NCBI GenBank assembly: GCA_016182485.1
Contig: JACPGH010000005.1
Location: forward strand, 62,001 to 126,000
DNA: 64,000 nucleotides
Source: Candidatus Kaiserbacteria bacterium
GTDB taxonomy: Bacteria > Patescibacteria > Paceibacteria > UBA9973 > UBA2103
Reading direction: 5' to 3'
A program made the translations under genes and the position numbers. Under the pieces are notes generated by a model. It saw nothing but the letters and a program-made list of their open reading frames with translations, made no database searches and was not told the origin of the DNA. Of this stretch, positions 1-7,722 are shown one piece after another (position 1 is the stretch's first letter; each line of letters opens with the position of its first letter).

Positions 1-59
1 GTGAGCTCACGCGCTTTCTTAAACATCATTAGGTCTTCAAATCTTTGTATGGTTGCCAT
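1..59 (-). CDS. Four-helix bundle protein (23S rRNA IVS/S23 family), 5' end only
   Basis: Only the first 19 codons lie in the window; the rest is beyond base 1. The N-terminus MATIQRFEDLMMFKKAREL matches the opening of S23-type four-helix bundle proteins (short stretch, F-x-D-L, then K-A-x-E-L). A second member of the family is complete at 52443-52814. Family function is poorly known; relatives are encoded in 23S rRNA intervening sequences and resemble the Avd protein of diversity-generating retroelements. Identification rests on a short stretch, so confidence is moderate. Confidence 0.6.
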   Translation of the reverse strand, partial: MATIQRFEDLMMFKKAREL

Positions 60-63
60 CTTC

Positions 64-139
64 AAATGTTTAAATGTTTAAATGTTTAAATGTTTAAATG
101 TTTAAATGTTTAAATGTTTAAATGTTTAAATGTTTAAAT
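64..139. repeat. 8-bp tandem repeat, 9.5 copies of AAATGTTT
   Basis: Nine perfect copies of AAATGTTT and a partial tenth run without interruption just upstream of the partial four-helix-bundle gene. An 8-bp unit does not preserve reading frame. It sits between two leftward genes, so copy-number change could alter the promoter of the four-helix-bundle gene; that is inference. Confidence 0.95.
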
Positions 140-151
140 TTCTGCGAATAA

Positions 152-400
152 TCAGCCCGAAAGTAGATCCAAATCCACTTCCAAATCTTCAATTTTGGTT
201 TTAATTAGCTTTTTTGCGTCGTTAAGCGCCTTCTTGTATATATGTTCGCCCATAGATCGTAAAAAGAAATCGAGTATCTGCTCAGCGGCTACAAAGCCGA
301 TTATTTCATCTCGTTCATTTTGAAAGAAACTGATTATCTCGTTCAAGTATGCGGTCTTGGCTTCTTTCGAAGCAAAATCGAATTTGTTTTTCTTTTCCAT
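152..400 (-). CDS. DUF2164 family protein
   Basis: 82-aa protein. The pattern of an N-terminal helix, an E-I-I-G-F-x-A-x-E-x-I-L-D-F-F core (residues 34-47) and G-E-H-I-Y-x-x-A-L-x-D-A (51-62) is that of the DUF2164 family, small all-helical proteins of about 80 aa with unknown role. Length fits the family. The tandem AAATGTTT array follows directly downstream. Confidence 0.7.
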   Translation of the reverse strand: MEKKNKFDFASKEAKTAYLNEIISFFQNERDEIIGFVAAEQILDFFLRSMGEHIYKKALNDAKKLIKTKIEDLEVDLDLLSG

Positions 401-429
401 AATTTACATTTTTACATATTTAAATATTT

Positions 430-2001
430 CTACTCGAACCCGAACAGGCCGCGGGGACGATATTGGAGAGCCTCGTGTACGAATGCGGGCGTAACCGATT
501 CGGCGCCGGCGAGGTCTGCAATAGTCCGCGCGACCCGCATAGTGCGATGGAAACTGCGCGGAGAGAGGTTCAGGCGGGAGGCCGCGGCCATAAGGGTCTC
601 TTTCGCGGCGGCGCTCATGCCGCTTTTCTCATCGAGCTCGCGGGAGGAAAGCGCGGCATTCGTCGCTCCCCGCTTGCCTGTGCGCGCTTCCGCCTTGCGC
701 CGGGCCCTGACAACCCTCTCCCGCACTGACTGGGACGATTCCCCGCGGGAAAGCTGCGCGAGCGTGTCATGCGGCACGAGCGGCACTTCTATCCAGAGGT
801 CGAGGCGATCGACTATCGGGCGAGAGATCCGGCGCGCCTGCTTGGCCGCCGCGCGCATCGCTACGCGCATGTCCTCGGAGAGCGTGCTGGCCGGATTCAT
901 CGCCGCCACTATCATGCAATCGGCCGGAAAAGTGATCGTCGCGCGAGCGCGCGAAACGGTCACCACCCGGTCTTCGAGAGGCTGGCGCAGCGCTTCGAGC
1001 GTGCGCGAATCGAATTCGGGGAACTCATCCAGGAAAAGGACGCCTTTGTGGGCGAGAGTGACCTCGCCCGCCTTCGGGAAAGCGCCGCCGCCCACGATAG
1101 CGACGTGCGAGATGGAGTGGTGCGGCGCCCGGAAAGGCGGCCAGTGCACCGCCCCGCCATCTGGAAGCAGGCCGGCGGTCGAGTGAATAGCGGTCACTTC
1201 GAGCATTTCATCATCGGAGAGGGGCGGCAGTATGCCGGCGAGCGCGCGAGCAAGCATGGTCTTCCCTGTGCCGGGCGGCCCGTAAAAGACGATATTGTGC
1301 CGGCCCGCGGCCGCGATCTCGAGCGCGCGCTTCGCGCTCTCCTGCCCTTTTATATCCGCTAGATCGAGCGCGGGCGGCGGCGTCGGCACGTTTCTCGCCC
1401 GCACGAGCCGCGGGAGCCTCTTCTCCTCCGTAAAATGCTTGATCAGATCAGCGAGCGATTCGGGCGCATGCACGGTTACCCCTTCTGCGAGCAGGGCCTC
1501 GGGAGCATTCCCCGGCGGAACGAAAATTGTTCTTACGCCCTGCCGCTTGGCGGCGAGCACCTGCGGCAGAACGCCCCGCACGGCGCGCAGCATTCCGTCG
1601 AGCGAAAGCTCCCCTATATAGAGCGCCTCTTCTGGCGGCAGGACGATATCGCTTGCGGCGGCGAGATACGCGAGCGCGAGCGCGAGATCGTAGTGCGAGC
1701 CTTCTTTCTTCAGATCGGCGGGCGAGAGCGAGAGCACGATGCGCTTATTCTGCTGTTTGGGCGGCTTGTACCCGGAGTGCCGGATCGCCGCGCTTACCCG
1801 ATCACGCGCCTCCTCGACCGCCTTGTCCGCAAGCCCGACAACGGAGAATGCGTGGAGTCCGCGAGTGAGATCGGCTTCGACTGAAACGAGTTCCGCGGAG
1901 GAACCGACCGGCTGCGCCGCGAGAGTTTTAGCGTATCCGCGCTTCGGAAGAGTTGCCTCTACTGTGCCGGGGCGTTTTTTCGATTTCGGCGCGGGAGGCA
2001 T
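430..2001 (-). CDS. comM: YifB/ComM-family Mg-chelatase-like AAA+ ATPase
   Basis: 523 aa, full length for the family. The N-terminal domain has V-E-x-D-L-x-R-G-L-x-x-F-S-V-V-G-L and E-x-R-x-R-V-x-A-A-I, the hallmark of ComM. A Walker A (GPPGTGKTMLARAL, about residue 240) and Walker B (VLFLDEFPEF, about residue 320) follow, then a C-terminal Mg-chelatase domain. ComM proteins are hexameric helicases that promote branch migration when imported single-stranded DNA recombines during natural transformation. That fits the pilus and comEC genes elsewhere in the window. About 20 residues precede the usual family start, so translation may begin further in. Confidence 0.9.
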   Translation of the reverse strand: MPPAPKSKKRPGTVEATLPKRGYAKTLAAQPVGSSAELVSVEADLTRGLHAFSVVGLADKAVEEARDRVSAAIRHSGYKPPKQQNKRIVLSLSPADLKKEGSHYDLALALAYLAAASDIVLPPEEALYIGELSLDGMLRAVRGVLPQVLAAKRQGVRTIFVPPGNAPEALLAEGVTVHAPESLADLIKHFTEEKRLPRLVRARNVPTPPPALDLADIKGQESAKRALEIAAAGRHNIVFYGPPGTGKTMLARALAGILPPLSDDEMLEVTAIHSTAGLLPDGGAVHWPPFRAPHHSISHVAIVGGGAFPKAGEVTLAHKGVLFLDEFPEFDSRTLEALRQPLEDRVVTVSRARATITFPADCMIVAAMNPASTLSEDMRVAMRAAAKQARRISRPIVDRLDLWIEVPLVPHDTLAQLSRGESSQSVRERVVRARRKAEARTGKRGATNAALSSRELDEKSGMSAAAKETLMAAASRLNLSPRSFHRTMRVARTIADLAGAESVTPAFVHEALQYRPRGLFGFE

Positions 2002-2007
2002 CGGCGG

Positions 2008-2355
2008 TCAGCGGTGCGCGATACAGGTCGTCGCGGCGGGATCCGCTTCGAGCCGCGCTTCCTCTATAGGCTTGCCGCATATTTCGCAGATGCCGTACGT
2101 CTCGGCCTCTATTCGGGAAAGAGCGGCAAGCACCATGTCATATCGGGCTTCCAGATCCGCGAGCACTGCCGCGTCATTCTCGCGGCTCGTGATTATATCG
2201 GCCTGATCGGCGGGATCCGACTCCGCCCCTCCCTCGGGCGGCACCGGCTCCCAGTCCCCGGGCACGTTCTCGTTCTTCCTGCCTACCGTTGCTAGCGAGG
2301 ATTCGAGTGCGGCCTTCTCCGCCTGCAATCTGTCTTTGAAACGCTCGGATTTCAT
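2008..2355 (-). CDS. DksA/TraR-type zinc-finger protein
   Basis: 115 aa from the chosen ATG (MKSERFKDRL). A longer frame back to 2463 exists but would overlap the upstream gene, so the internal start is preferred. A helical coiled-coil half is followed by a C4-type finger, C-E-I-C-G ... C-I-A-H, whose last ligand is histidine instead of cysteine, as in several Gram-positive relatives. Family members bind the secondary channel of RNA polymerase. The acidic tip pair of DksA is not obvious, so a DksA-like role in the stringent response is not assured. Confidence 0.8.
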   Translation of the reverse strand: MKSERFKDRLQAEKAALESSLATVGRKNENVPGDWEPVPPEGGAESDPADQADIITSRENDAAVLADLEARYDMVLAALSRIEAETYGICEICGKPIEEARLEADPAATTCIAHR

Positions 2356-2375
2356 CTTGATATGATACCAAATAT

Positions 2376-3440
2376 CTACTCCTCCCGAGAGGTTGCGAGC
2401 CGCTCGAGTATTTCCGCGAAGGCCTCCGGATTGCGCGCGATTATGAGCGTGCTCTGATTCCAATATCCGTAGAGAATGATGCTTCTCCTCTCTGAGTCCC
2501 GATATATCCGTACGTCATGGTTCACTATATCCTCGTCCCGGAAACCGGCGGCAACCGCCGGGACTGGAACCGTAGAGGTAGCTGCTGTTGAGGATGCCGT
2601 CGCGCTCGCCCCTGCGGCCCTATAGGGCGGATACAGGAGAGCGAGCGCGCTCGGCATGACCGTTTCCCAGCCGAGCATTCCCGAGAGCGTACTGCCGTAG
2701 GAAGTAACCGAGAGGATGAAAAAAGGGCTTTGTTCTCCGCCGGCATTGATCACCCCCGCCATGCTGCCTAACGGCTGAATATTGCGCAAGAGAACTCCGG
2801 GAGCTGAGACGTTGAGTTGCGAGAATACGTCTTCGGTCGTCGTCGCAGGAGCGAGATAGAGGAACCGAATGGTCCCCGGAGCGAGTCCGCGAGTAAGCGA
2901 TTGCTCGATAGCTTGCGTTAGCTTTGCGCCGGTTCCCGAGATCTCTTCGCGCTCATCCACGAATATGGGCGCCCGGACGCTCGGCGCAAGGATCACGGGG
3001 ACGAGCGTCGACTGGTATCGCAGAAATGCGACGGCCGCGCCAGTGCCGCCGGCGAGGATCAGGATGATCCCCGCGATGACGTAGAGTCGATTGCCGCGCC
3101 CGCTAGAGGTGCTTGCCAAACGAACGACACGAGGCGCCGAGTCCTGCTCGGCGGCCAGCACCGTTGCCGGCGAGGCTCCTTCTTTTTGTACTTTGTCAGT
3201 GAAGTCGCTGGCATAGGTCTCCAGAGGCGCGACGAGCGGCTCTGGTTTCGGCACGGCAGACGGAATTTTCGCAAGAGGCGGGAGGGGAACCGGAGGAACA
3301 AGCGGCTTTTCTTTCGGGGATTCCCTTGTCGACTGCAAGGGGCTCTCTAATGGAGCGAGTTCAGGGGTGCCCCCTTTCTGGAGCATTTCCATATCGCCCG
3401 CGAACGTGCGAATGAATTTCTTCGGCAATGCCTTCTCCAT
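2376..3440 (-). CDS. Single-pass membrane protein of unknown function
   Basis: 354 aa. An N-terminal cytoplasmic part of about 125 residues rich in Pro, Glu and Ser is followed by one hydrophobic segment (LYVIAGIILILAGGTGAAVA, about 124-143) and a C-terminal domain of about 210 residues, probably outside. It contains a low-complexity Ala/Ser/Thr stretch near residue 280. No motif known to me. It lies upstream of the dksA-like gene on the same strand, 20 bp apart. Confidence 0.7.
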   Translation of the reverse strand: MEKALPKKFIRTFAGDMEMLQKGGTPELAPLESPLQSTRESPKEKPLVPPVPLPPLAKIPSAVPKPEPLVAPLETYASDFTDKVQKEGASPATVLAAEQDSAPRVVRLASTSSGRGNRLYVIAGIILILAGGTGAAVAFLRYQSTLVPVILAPSVRAPIFVDEREEISGTGAKLTQAIEQSLTRGLAPGTIRFLYLAPATTTEDVFSQLNVSAPGVLLRNIQPLGSMAGVINAGGEQSPFFILSVTSYGSTLSGMLGWETVMPSALALLYPPYRAAGASATASSTAATSTVPVPAVAAGFRDEDIVNHDVRIYRDSERRSIILYGYWNQSTLIIARNPEAFAEILERLATSREE

Positions 3441-3502
3441 CGCCTCTATAGTAACGCAGGAAATGCGCGCGAGTATGGATTATGCCCGCGCGCCGCGTCG
3501 TC

Positions 3503-4018
3503 TTAGCCGCGGGAAGAGATAGTGAAGCGACGCTGATCCTCGCACATGTCGGTGAAGGCGTGCGCCGCCTCCTTGAGCTTGCCGGAGGAGGACTTCCCGA
3601 ACGCGATCACTTCCACCTGACAGCCTTCATGCAGATCAAGGTACTGGATGAGCGGAACAAAATCGCCGTCCCCGGTGACAAGCACCACCGTGTCGAGTTT
3701 GGGAGCGAGCTTCACTGCGTCGATCGCGAGCCCGACGTCCCAGTCGGCCTTCTTCGCCCCATCGGCGAACACTTGCAGGTCTTTTACTTTCGTCTCGATG
3801 CCCATCTTCGTGAGCGCTTCGAAGAAATTCTTTTCTTCGCCGCTCTCCGTTTTTATGACATACGCGATCGCGCGCACGAGGATGCGGCCTCCGACCGCCT
3901 CTTCGAGGATGTTGGCAAAATTCACGCGGGCTTTATATAAGTGCTTGGCGCTGTGATAGAGATTCTGCGTGTCTATGAAAACGCCGACGCGCTGAGCTGG
4001 ATGTTTGATTACGGCCAT
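3503..4018 (-). CDS. NYN domain protein (LabA/DUF88 type)
   Basis: 171 aa. The NYN fold signature is visible: G-V-F-I-D-T-Q-N-L-Y (11-20), D-W-D-V-G-L-A-I-D-A-V (about 93-103) and V-L-V-T-G-D-G-D-F-V-P-L-I (about 111-123). The conserved Asp residues form the presumed metal-dependent nuclease site. NYN proteins are PIN-like, and several cleave RNA. A second, more distant NYN gene is at 24186-24854. The gene is bracketed upstream by heptamer repeats (4031-4055). Confidence 0.85.
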   Translation of the reverse strand: MAVIKHPAQRVGVFIDTQNLYHSAKHLYKARVNFANILEEAVGGRILVRAIAYVIKTESGEEKNFFEALTKMGIETKVKDLQVFADGAKKADWDVGLAIDAVKLAPKLDTVVLVTGDGDFVPLIQYLDLHEGCQVEVIAFGKSSSGKLKEAAHAFTDMCEDQRRFTISSRG

Positions 4019-4030
4019 GAAATTAGTTGG

Positions 4031-4123
4031 TTAGGCGCTAGGCTCTAGGCGCTAGCAAAATACATTATTAAAAGTGCACCTTCTCATGCTAACACGCAGC
4101 TAGAGCCTAAAGCCTAGTGCCTG
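4031..4123. repeat. Pair of TAGGCGC/TAGGCTC heptamer-repeat loci
   Basis: Positions 4031-4055 carry alternating heptamers (TAGGCGC TAGGCTC TAGGCGC), and 4099-4123 carry the complement strand version (CTAGAGCC TAAAGCC TAGTGCC). They lie in the gap between the NYN gene and rpsO. The same units recur at 26668-26695, 30636-30650, 31586-31607, 40411-40440, 40460-40498, 51943-51969 and 52796-52819. Confidence 0.9.
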
Positions 4124-4132
4124 GGCTTTGGC

Positions 4133-4399
4133 CTACTTTTTTAAATCCAGCTTCTTCACGAGCGCATTGTAACGGCGCTTATCGTGCGTCTCGAGATAAC
4201 GCAGATGCGTGCGGCGCGTGGCCACCATCTGCAGAAGCCCGCGGCGGGAATGGAAATCCTTGGGATTCTTCTTCAAATGCTTAGCGAGGTCGTCGATCTG
4301 CTTGGACAGAAGCGCTACCTGTACGTCCGGCGACCCGGTGTCCGCGTCGTGCCGGGCGGCATTTTTAATGATTGCCGCCTTTTTCTTGGTGGTAAGCAT
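4133..4399 (-). CDS. rpsO: 30S ribosomal protein S15
   Basis: 88 aa, normal S15 length. The conserved core H-x-x-D-T-G-S-P-x-V-Q-V-A-L-L-S, then F-H-S-R-R-G-L-L-Q-M-V and R-x-x-L-x-Y-L, is intact. S15 binds 16S rRNA helices 20-22 and nucleates the platform of the small subunit. It stands alone; no pnp gene follows. Confidence 0.98.
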   Translation of the reverse strand: MLTTKKKAAIIKNAARHDADTGSPDVQVALLSKQIDDLAKHLKKNPKDFHSRRGLLQMVATRRTHLRYLETHDKRRYNALVKKLDLKK

Positions 4400-4499
4400 G
4401 GATATCCGACTTTACCACGCCCAACGCTAAAACGCAAGTCCAGCTTTTTAGCTCGTATCACAGGATTAATGTGCGCACATAGCTTGTTATACTCTTCGC

Positions 4500-5438
4500 A
4501 TGAATGCGGAGACGGCGAAGCGGCAGTTTCTGGAATATATCGAGATCGAGCGCGGGCGCGCCGTGAAAACCGTCGAGAATTATGACCGGTATCTCTCGCG
4601 CTTTTTTACGCAGATGAAAATAGGGGACGTACGCGATATCGATGAAAAGAGCGTGCGCGAATTTCGCCTGTGGCTCAACCGTCAACCCTCTTTCGCTAAA
4701 GCTACGGAGGGCGCAGCCGGGACATTAAAAAAGCGGACCCAAAATTATTACATGATCGCGCTCCGCGCGTTCCTGAAGTTTCTGCGCAAGCGGGATATCG
4801 CGGCGATTTCTCCGGAAAAGATAGAGCTTGCTAAGCTGCCGGAGCGTCAACTCGATTTAATTACGCCGGCAGAGCTCGAGCGCCTCATGCGGGCGCCTTC
4901 TGACGCGCTGGAAAAGGAAAAGGACCCGGACAAAATAACCCGATGCGCGCGCGACCGGGCAATTTTAGAGCTCCTCTTCTCTACCGGCCTGCGCGTCTCG
5001 GAGCTCTGCTCGCTCGACAGCGACCTGGATCTCTCGCGCGATGAGTTCTCCGTGCGGGGCAAAGGCGAGAAAGTGCGGGTCGTCTTTCTCTCCCCTGCCG
5101 CCAAAGAGGCCATTCGCGCTTATTTAAAGCTGCGCAAAGATATGGAAGAGGCGCTCTTCGTGGACGGCCGCCCCGAGAAACCGCACCGCATCACTCCGCG
5201 CGACGTGCAAAGGCATTTGAAAAAATATGTCGTCCGGGCAGGCATTACGAATATTGTGACGCCCCACACCCTGCGTCACGCATTCGCCACCGATCTCTTG
5301 CGCAATGGCGCCGACATCCGCTCGGTGCAACAGCTCCTCGGCCACGCTTCCATCAACACGACGCAGATCTACACGCATGTCACCGACGCGCATTTGCGCG
5401 AGATACATAAAAAATATCATTCGAAAAATCGCAAGTAA
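4500..5438 (+). CDS. Tyrosine recombinase, XerC/XerD-like
   Basis: 312 aa. An N-terminal SAM-like DNA-binding domain (1-100) is followed by a catalytic domain with the full set: Arg in TGLRVSEL, Lys in the beta hairpin (RGKGEKVRV), H-x-x-R in HTLRHAFAT, His in LGHAS and the nucleophile Tyr in TQIYTHV. This is probably the chromosome dimer resolvase, though CPR genomes can carry several. A palindromic insert (4686-4711) adds about ten residues (PSFAKATEG) between the two halves. The -10 box TATACT ends 6 bases before the ATG and no SD is present, suggesting a leaderless mRNA. Confidence 0.9.
   Translation: MNAETAKRQFLEYIEIERGRAVKTVENYDRYLSRFFTQMKIGDVRDIDEKSVREFRLWLNRQPSFAKATEGAAGTLKKRTQNYYMIALRAFLKFLRKRDIAAISPEKIELAKLPERQLDLITPAELERLMRAPSDALEKEKDPDKITRCARDRAILELLFSTGLRVSELCSLDSDLDLSRDEFSVRGKGEKVRVVFLSPAAKEAIRAYLKLRKDMEEALFVDGRPEKPHRITPRDVQRHLKKYVVRAGITNIVTPHTLRHAFATDLLRNGADIRSVQQLLGHASINTTQIYTHVTDAHLREIHKKYHSKNRK
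4686..4711. repeat. Intragenic palindrome in the Xer recombinase gene
   Basis: CCCTC and GAGGG arms enclose TTTCGCTAAAGCTACG. It is translated in frame as PSFAKATEG. Related palindromes with the same GCTACGAAGGG-type half occur at 17181-17207 and 31241-31268. Confidence 0.8.
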
Positions 5439-5488
5439 CCATATCCAAGATAATCGACGGTCGTCCATTATTTTGGATATTCCTTTGT

Positions 5489-5515
5489 TTTAGTATTTTG
5501 CAAAATACTAAAATG
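5489..5515. repeat. AT-rich palindrome between convergent genes
   Basis: TTTTAGTATTTT and AAAATACTAAAA arms around GC form a nearly perfect hairpin between the ends of the Xer gene and the PIG-L gene. It has no GC stem, so it is not a typical intrinsic terminator. Confidence 0.7.
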
Positions 5516-5516
5516 C

Positions 5517-6173
5517 TCACTTTTCTCGTACCAAGAAGTACTCCGCCTTTGGCGATTTTTCGTACATTTCAAGCAGACCCTTGATATCGCCGATCTGCGA
5601 CTCGTGTTGCTTGAGCGCTTCGAGCTTTTTCTGCCAAGTGCCAGTGACGTTGGAAACGTATTTTATGTCCGATTTTTTGTACCCGGGCGGTACATAAATA
5701 AAATATTTCCATTTCCGGCGCTTGGGCGTTTCGAGCCTGCAAAATTGCAGAAGCTTTTTCACGAATGGTAGTCGCTCGAATACGTAGTTCGAGACCATCG
5801 CCATCGTAATATGGTCGATGTGGCCCGAGACGCCGCGCGGCTCGTAGGTGAGAAGAGTATCCGGTTTTATTTTCTTTAAAATGCGTTCGATCTTCCGCGC
5901 AATGTCGTGGTATAGGTTATTCGAGAGCGCCCCGTCCTTAAATCCTAAGAAAAATACCTCTTTTACGCCGAGGATTTTCGCCGCTCGCTTAAGTTCCAGG
6001 GCGCGGATATTCCCGAGCGCTTTTGCGCCCCTCTTTCCCCTATATTCGCCCGCCTCCCCCTTCGTCGCGCATATAAGATAGACGTCGCGCTCCTGCGCGA
6101 ACTTCGCGATAGTCCCGCCTGGCCCGAAGGCCTCGTCATCCGGATGCGCGAATATGCAAACCAATGGCTTCAT
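5517..6173 (-). CDS. PIG-L family deacetylase (LmbE-like)
   Basis: 218 aa from the ATG at 6173; the frame continues upstream but overlaps xth. The N-terminal motif A-H-P-D-D-E-A-F-G-P-G-G holds the zinc ligands His and Asp, and G-H-I-D-H supplies the third. The family removes N-acetyl groups from GlcNAc-type substrates; the substrate here is unknown. The start fits a leaderless pattern (TATAGT, six bases, ATG). It is divergent from xth with a 41-bp gap. Confidence 0.85.
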   Translation of the reverse strand: MKPLVCIFAHPDDEAFGPGGTIAKFAQERDVYLICATKGEAGEYRGKRGAKALGNIRALELKRAAKILGVKEVFFLGFKDGALSNNLYHDIARKIERILKKIKPDTLLTYEPRGVSGHIDHITMAMVSNYVFERLPFVKKLLQFCRLETPKRRKWKYFIYVPPGYKKSDIKYVSNVTGTWQKKLEALKQHESQIGDIKGLLEMYEKSPKAEYFLVREK

Positions 6174-6214
6174 GTTGAGACTATACACCTGCGACAAAGA
6201 TGTAGAATACCCGC

Positions 6215-7009
6215 ATGAAACTCGCGTCGTGGAATGTGAACGGCCTGCGGTCGCTTGCGCCGCAGCAAAATCTTTTTGCGAAGCAGACGCCGAATTACTG
6301 GGAAATTTTCCTTCAAGCAGTAAGGCCTGACATCTTCTGTTTGCAAGAGGTGAAAGCGAGCCCGGAACAAATTCCGGAAGCGATGCGCTCCCCTGCCGGA
6401 TACTCCTCATTTTTCTCCGCTTGCCGCACGCGCAAGGGCTATAGCGGCGTCGCGCTTTATACAAAGGTTAAACCTTTGTCAGTTGTATATGATCTCGGCA
6501 TCCCGGAATTTGACGAGGAGGGCCGCTTTATCGGCGCCGAATACGAAGATTTCTGGCTCCTGAATGTCTATTTCCCGAACGGCGGCCGCGGCCCAGAACG
6601 GCTCGACTATAAATTGCGTTTCTATGACGCCTTTCTTCTCTTTGCCGAAAAATTGCGTAAAAATAAACCGGTCATATTTTGCGGAGACATAAATACAGCC
6701 CACGAAGAGATCGATTTGGCGCGGCCGAAAGAAAATGAACGCAATACAGGCTTTTTGCCCGAAGAGCGCGCGTGGCTCGACGAGGTTGTGGCCGCCGGTT
6801 ATGTGGACTCGTTCCGCCATTTCCATCCGCATACGCGGGATGCCTACTCCTTCTGGGATTCCTACACGTATGCCCGCGAACGCAATGTCGGCTGGCGCAT
6901 CGACTACTTCTTCGTCGCGCGCGAATTTATGCCGCGCGTCCAGAAGGCCGAAATCCACTCCCAAATCTTCGGCTCCGACCACTGCCCTGTTTCTATTGTT
7001 CTTTCGTAA
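6215..7009 (+). CDS. xth: Exodeoxyribonuclease III / AP endonuclease
   Basis: 264 aa, full length for the ExoIII family. N-G-L-R-S (9-13), L-Q-E-V-K with the metal-binding Glu (about 48), G-D-I-N-T-A-H (about 155) and the C-terminal G-S-D-H-C-P-V catalytic His motif are all present. The enzyme cuts at abasic sites in base excision repair. An in-frame palindrome (6461-6479) encodes TKVKPLS near residue 88. TAGAAT, then six bases, then ATG suggests a leaderless start. A diverged copy of its last 13 codons occurs at 8497-8536. Confidence 0.95.
   Translation: MKLASWNVNGLRSLAPQQNLFAKQTPNYWEIFLQAVRPDIFCLQEVKASPEQIPEAMRSPAGYSSFFSACRTRKGYSGVALYTKVKPLSVVYDLGIPEFDEEGRFIGAEYEDFWLLNVYFPNGGRGPERLDYKLRFYDAFLLFAEKLRKNKPVIFCGDINTAHEEIDLARPKENERNTGFLPEERAWLDEVVAAGYVDSFRHFHPHTRDAYSFWDSYTYARERNVGWRIDYFFVAREFMPRVQKAEIHSQIFGSDHCPVSIVLS
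6461..6479. repeat. Perfect palindrome inside xth
   Basis: ACAAAGGTT and AACCTTTGT arms around a single A, perfect over 19 bases, translated as part of TKVKPLS in a surface region between conserved ExoIII motifs. Confidence 0.85.
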
Positions 7010-7012
7010 AAT

Positions 7013-7093
7013 CGCTCTTCTGAACCTCGAATTCGTTTCGAAACTCGGAACAGCGGGCGAAGTGATGGGCACGACGTGTCCATCACTTCGCCC
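7013..7093. repeat. Composite repeat: degenerate 50-bp element plus nested palindrome
   Basis: Positions 7013-7061 are a diverged copy of the 50-bp element found at 9174-9223, starting CGCTCTTCTGAA and ending GGAACAGCGGGCGAAG. A GGGCGAAG...CTTCGCCC stem follows, whose loop is a second palindrome (7062-7087, TGATGGGCACG / CGTGTCCATCA). The composite begins four bases after the xth stop codon. Confidence 0.85.
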
Positions 7094-7103
7094 AGTCAGC
7101 ACT

Positions 7104-7493
7104 TCAGGAAGCATCGAAAGCCTTGATAGTCCTGATCACCCTCTCTCGAGCTTCCGCAGACAACTTCAACAAGAGATTGATCACCTCGGCTTCATTCACG
7201 CTTCTCGTCAGGGAAGGTCTGGATATACCTCTACTCTGGTTCAGACGATGTTCTTTCTCCCCGTTTAGCAGCATAACCTCGAGCTCCGCACTCTGTTTCG
7301 GGGAGAGTCGGTAGCCCCGTGTCAGGGCCGCAAGCTTTCTGTGCGTGGGGCGGTATTTCCCAGACTCTATTTGCGAGAGGCTCACGCGGTTCCGGATGCC
7401 GCCTTTTACTGAAGACATCCGTTCCAGCACCTCAGCTTGGGTCATCTGGTTTGCTTCTCGGATCTGTCTCAGGTGCGTGCCGATCTCATTCAT
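7104..7493 (-). CDS. XRE-family helix-turn-helix regulator
   Basis: 129 aa from the ATG at 7493, with SD GAGGAGG eight bases upstream. The N-terminal 65 residues form a Cro/CI-type HTH (L-R-Q-I-R-E-A-N-Q-M-T-Q-A-E-V then V-S-L-S-Q-I-E-S-G-K). The C-terminal half is helical with no known motif. The gene is flanked on both sides by the same TGATGGACACG palindrome (7062-7087 and 7551-7577), which suggests it moved or was inserted as a unit. Target genes unknown. Confidence 0.8.
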   Translation of the reverse strand: MNEIGTHLRQIREANQMTQAEVLERMSSVKGGIRNRVSLSQIESGKYRPTHRKLAALTRGYRLSPKQSAELEVMLLNGEKEHRLNQSRGISRPSLTRSVNEAEVINLLLKLSAEARERVIRTIKAFDAS

Positions 7494-7550
7494 CAAGATG
7501 CCTTCCTCCTCTACTCACAAGGTTCGCAAGGTCCCTTCCCGGTCTGTAAA

Positions 7551-7577
7551 GTGATGGACACGACGTGGTCCATCACT
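7551..7577. repeat. TGATGGACACG palindrome, second copy
   Basis: GTGATGGACACG and CGTGGTCCATCAC arms; same element as 7062-7087 and 33745-33768. It lies just upstream of the XRE gene. Confidence 0.85.
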
Positions 7578-7688
7578 CCTCAAAGTAACTAACAAATATA
7601 TATGTATATATTTCCGACATCGTTCTCCTATCAGATATACATATAAAGATTAAATATAGCGTGCTATGCACTAACAAAAATATACTGT

Positions 7689-7705
7689 TGTCAGAATTTC
7701 CGACA
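7689..7705. promoter_or_regulatory. Candidate TrmB operator upstream of 7723 gene
   Basis: TGTC-A-GAATTTC-C-GACA is a 17-bp palindrome with one mismatched pair, 18 bases before the ATG. It overlaps a possible -35 (TTGTCA, 7688-7693) and precedes GATACT (7709-7714), which is 8 bases from the ATG. A second TTTCCGACAT half-site is at 7611-7620. Probable autoregulatory operator. Confidence 0.5.
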
Positions 7706-7722
7706 TATGATACTTTGACGAC

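Noticed and set aside
64..139. Possible CRISPR array
   Set aside because: Unit is 8 bp with no spacers; it is a simple tandem repeat. No CRISPR array or cas gene was seen in the window.
320..1186. Long plus-strand ORFs opposite comM
   Set aside because: They mirror the conserved comM gene, have low-complexity Arg/Ser composition and no SD.
4500..5438. Xer gene as integrase of a mobile element
   Set aside because: No att duplication, phage or conjugation genes next to it; it looks like the housekeeping XerC/D type.
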